From Euglena gracilis (Eukaryota; Euglenida; Euglenophyceae; Euglenales), in NCBI GenBank assembly GCA_039621445.1, contig CP154954.1, positions 24,812,954-24,876,953 of the forward strand: a DNA stretch of 64,000 nucleotides, in the 5' to 3' direction. Shown piece by piece: positions 63,434 to 64,000 of the stretch (the stretch's first letter is position 1; every line of letters starts with the position of its first letter). A program made the position numbers and the translations under genes. The notes under the pieces were generated by a model. It saw nothing but the letters and a program-made list of their open reading frames with translations. It did no database searches and was not told the origin of the DNA.

Positions 63434-64000
<567 letters not shown>

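Overview
This window is nuclear DNA from a eukaryote. It holds few genes, very many introns, long microsatellites, long poly-G/poly-C runs and numerous inverted-repeat elements. All recognisable genes lie on the minus strand, head to tail, reading from high to low coordinates: the 3' part of a glyoxalase I gene (62,882-61,657), a complete TOP3B-type DNA/RNA topoisomerase III (59,134-26,890; 29 exons, 843 codons plus stop in 32 kb), a complete 285-residue metallo-beta-lactamase-like protein of a conserved but uncharacterised eukaryotic family (26,045-18,576; 10 exons), and the 5' part of a gene for a secreted/membrane cysteine-rich protein (from 16,477). I placed exons by hand, comparing conceptual translations with remembered family sequences and requiring splice phase to be consistent.

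The most striking feature is the introns. TOP3B introns are almost all GT-AG, with a GTGTG-like donor in 10 of 28 and one GC-AG. The introns of the neighbouring beta-lactamase-like gene and of glyoxalase I do not follow GT-AG: the protein alignment forces junctions whose flanks have no GT or AG, while the two ends of each intron are complementary to each other (for example 13 of 14, 10 of 10 and about 14 of 16 bases). This is how the nonconventional nuclear introns of euglenids are described, so the window most likely comes from a euglenid or a lineage with the same intron type. AG acceptors with pyrimidine tracts lie just upstream of two start codons, which fits spliced-leader trans-splicing but does not prove it.

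Layout: 1-11,440 is mostly without recognised genes (microsatellites, small inverted-repeat elements, a few GC-rich coding-like islands). 11,440-16,480 is the cysteine-rich membrane-protein gene. 18,576-26,045 is the beta-lactamase-like gene. 26,890-59,134 is TOP3B, whose introns carry many apparent non-autonomous DNA transposons and palindromic repeats. 59,135-61,656 is an intergenic stretch. 61,657-62,882 is the glyoxalase I 3' end, and 63,430-64,000 is GA/GT microsatellite.

Several elements have terminal inverted repeats plus target-site duplications that can be read directly: 20,846-21,144 (perfect 8-bp duplication), 55,521-56,340 (7 bp), 31,342-33,979 (5 bp) and 27,926-28,210 (5 bp). Active or recent DNA transposition next to introns that themselves have complementary ends makes a possible link between small transposons and intron gain worth testing here.
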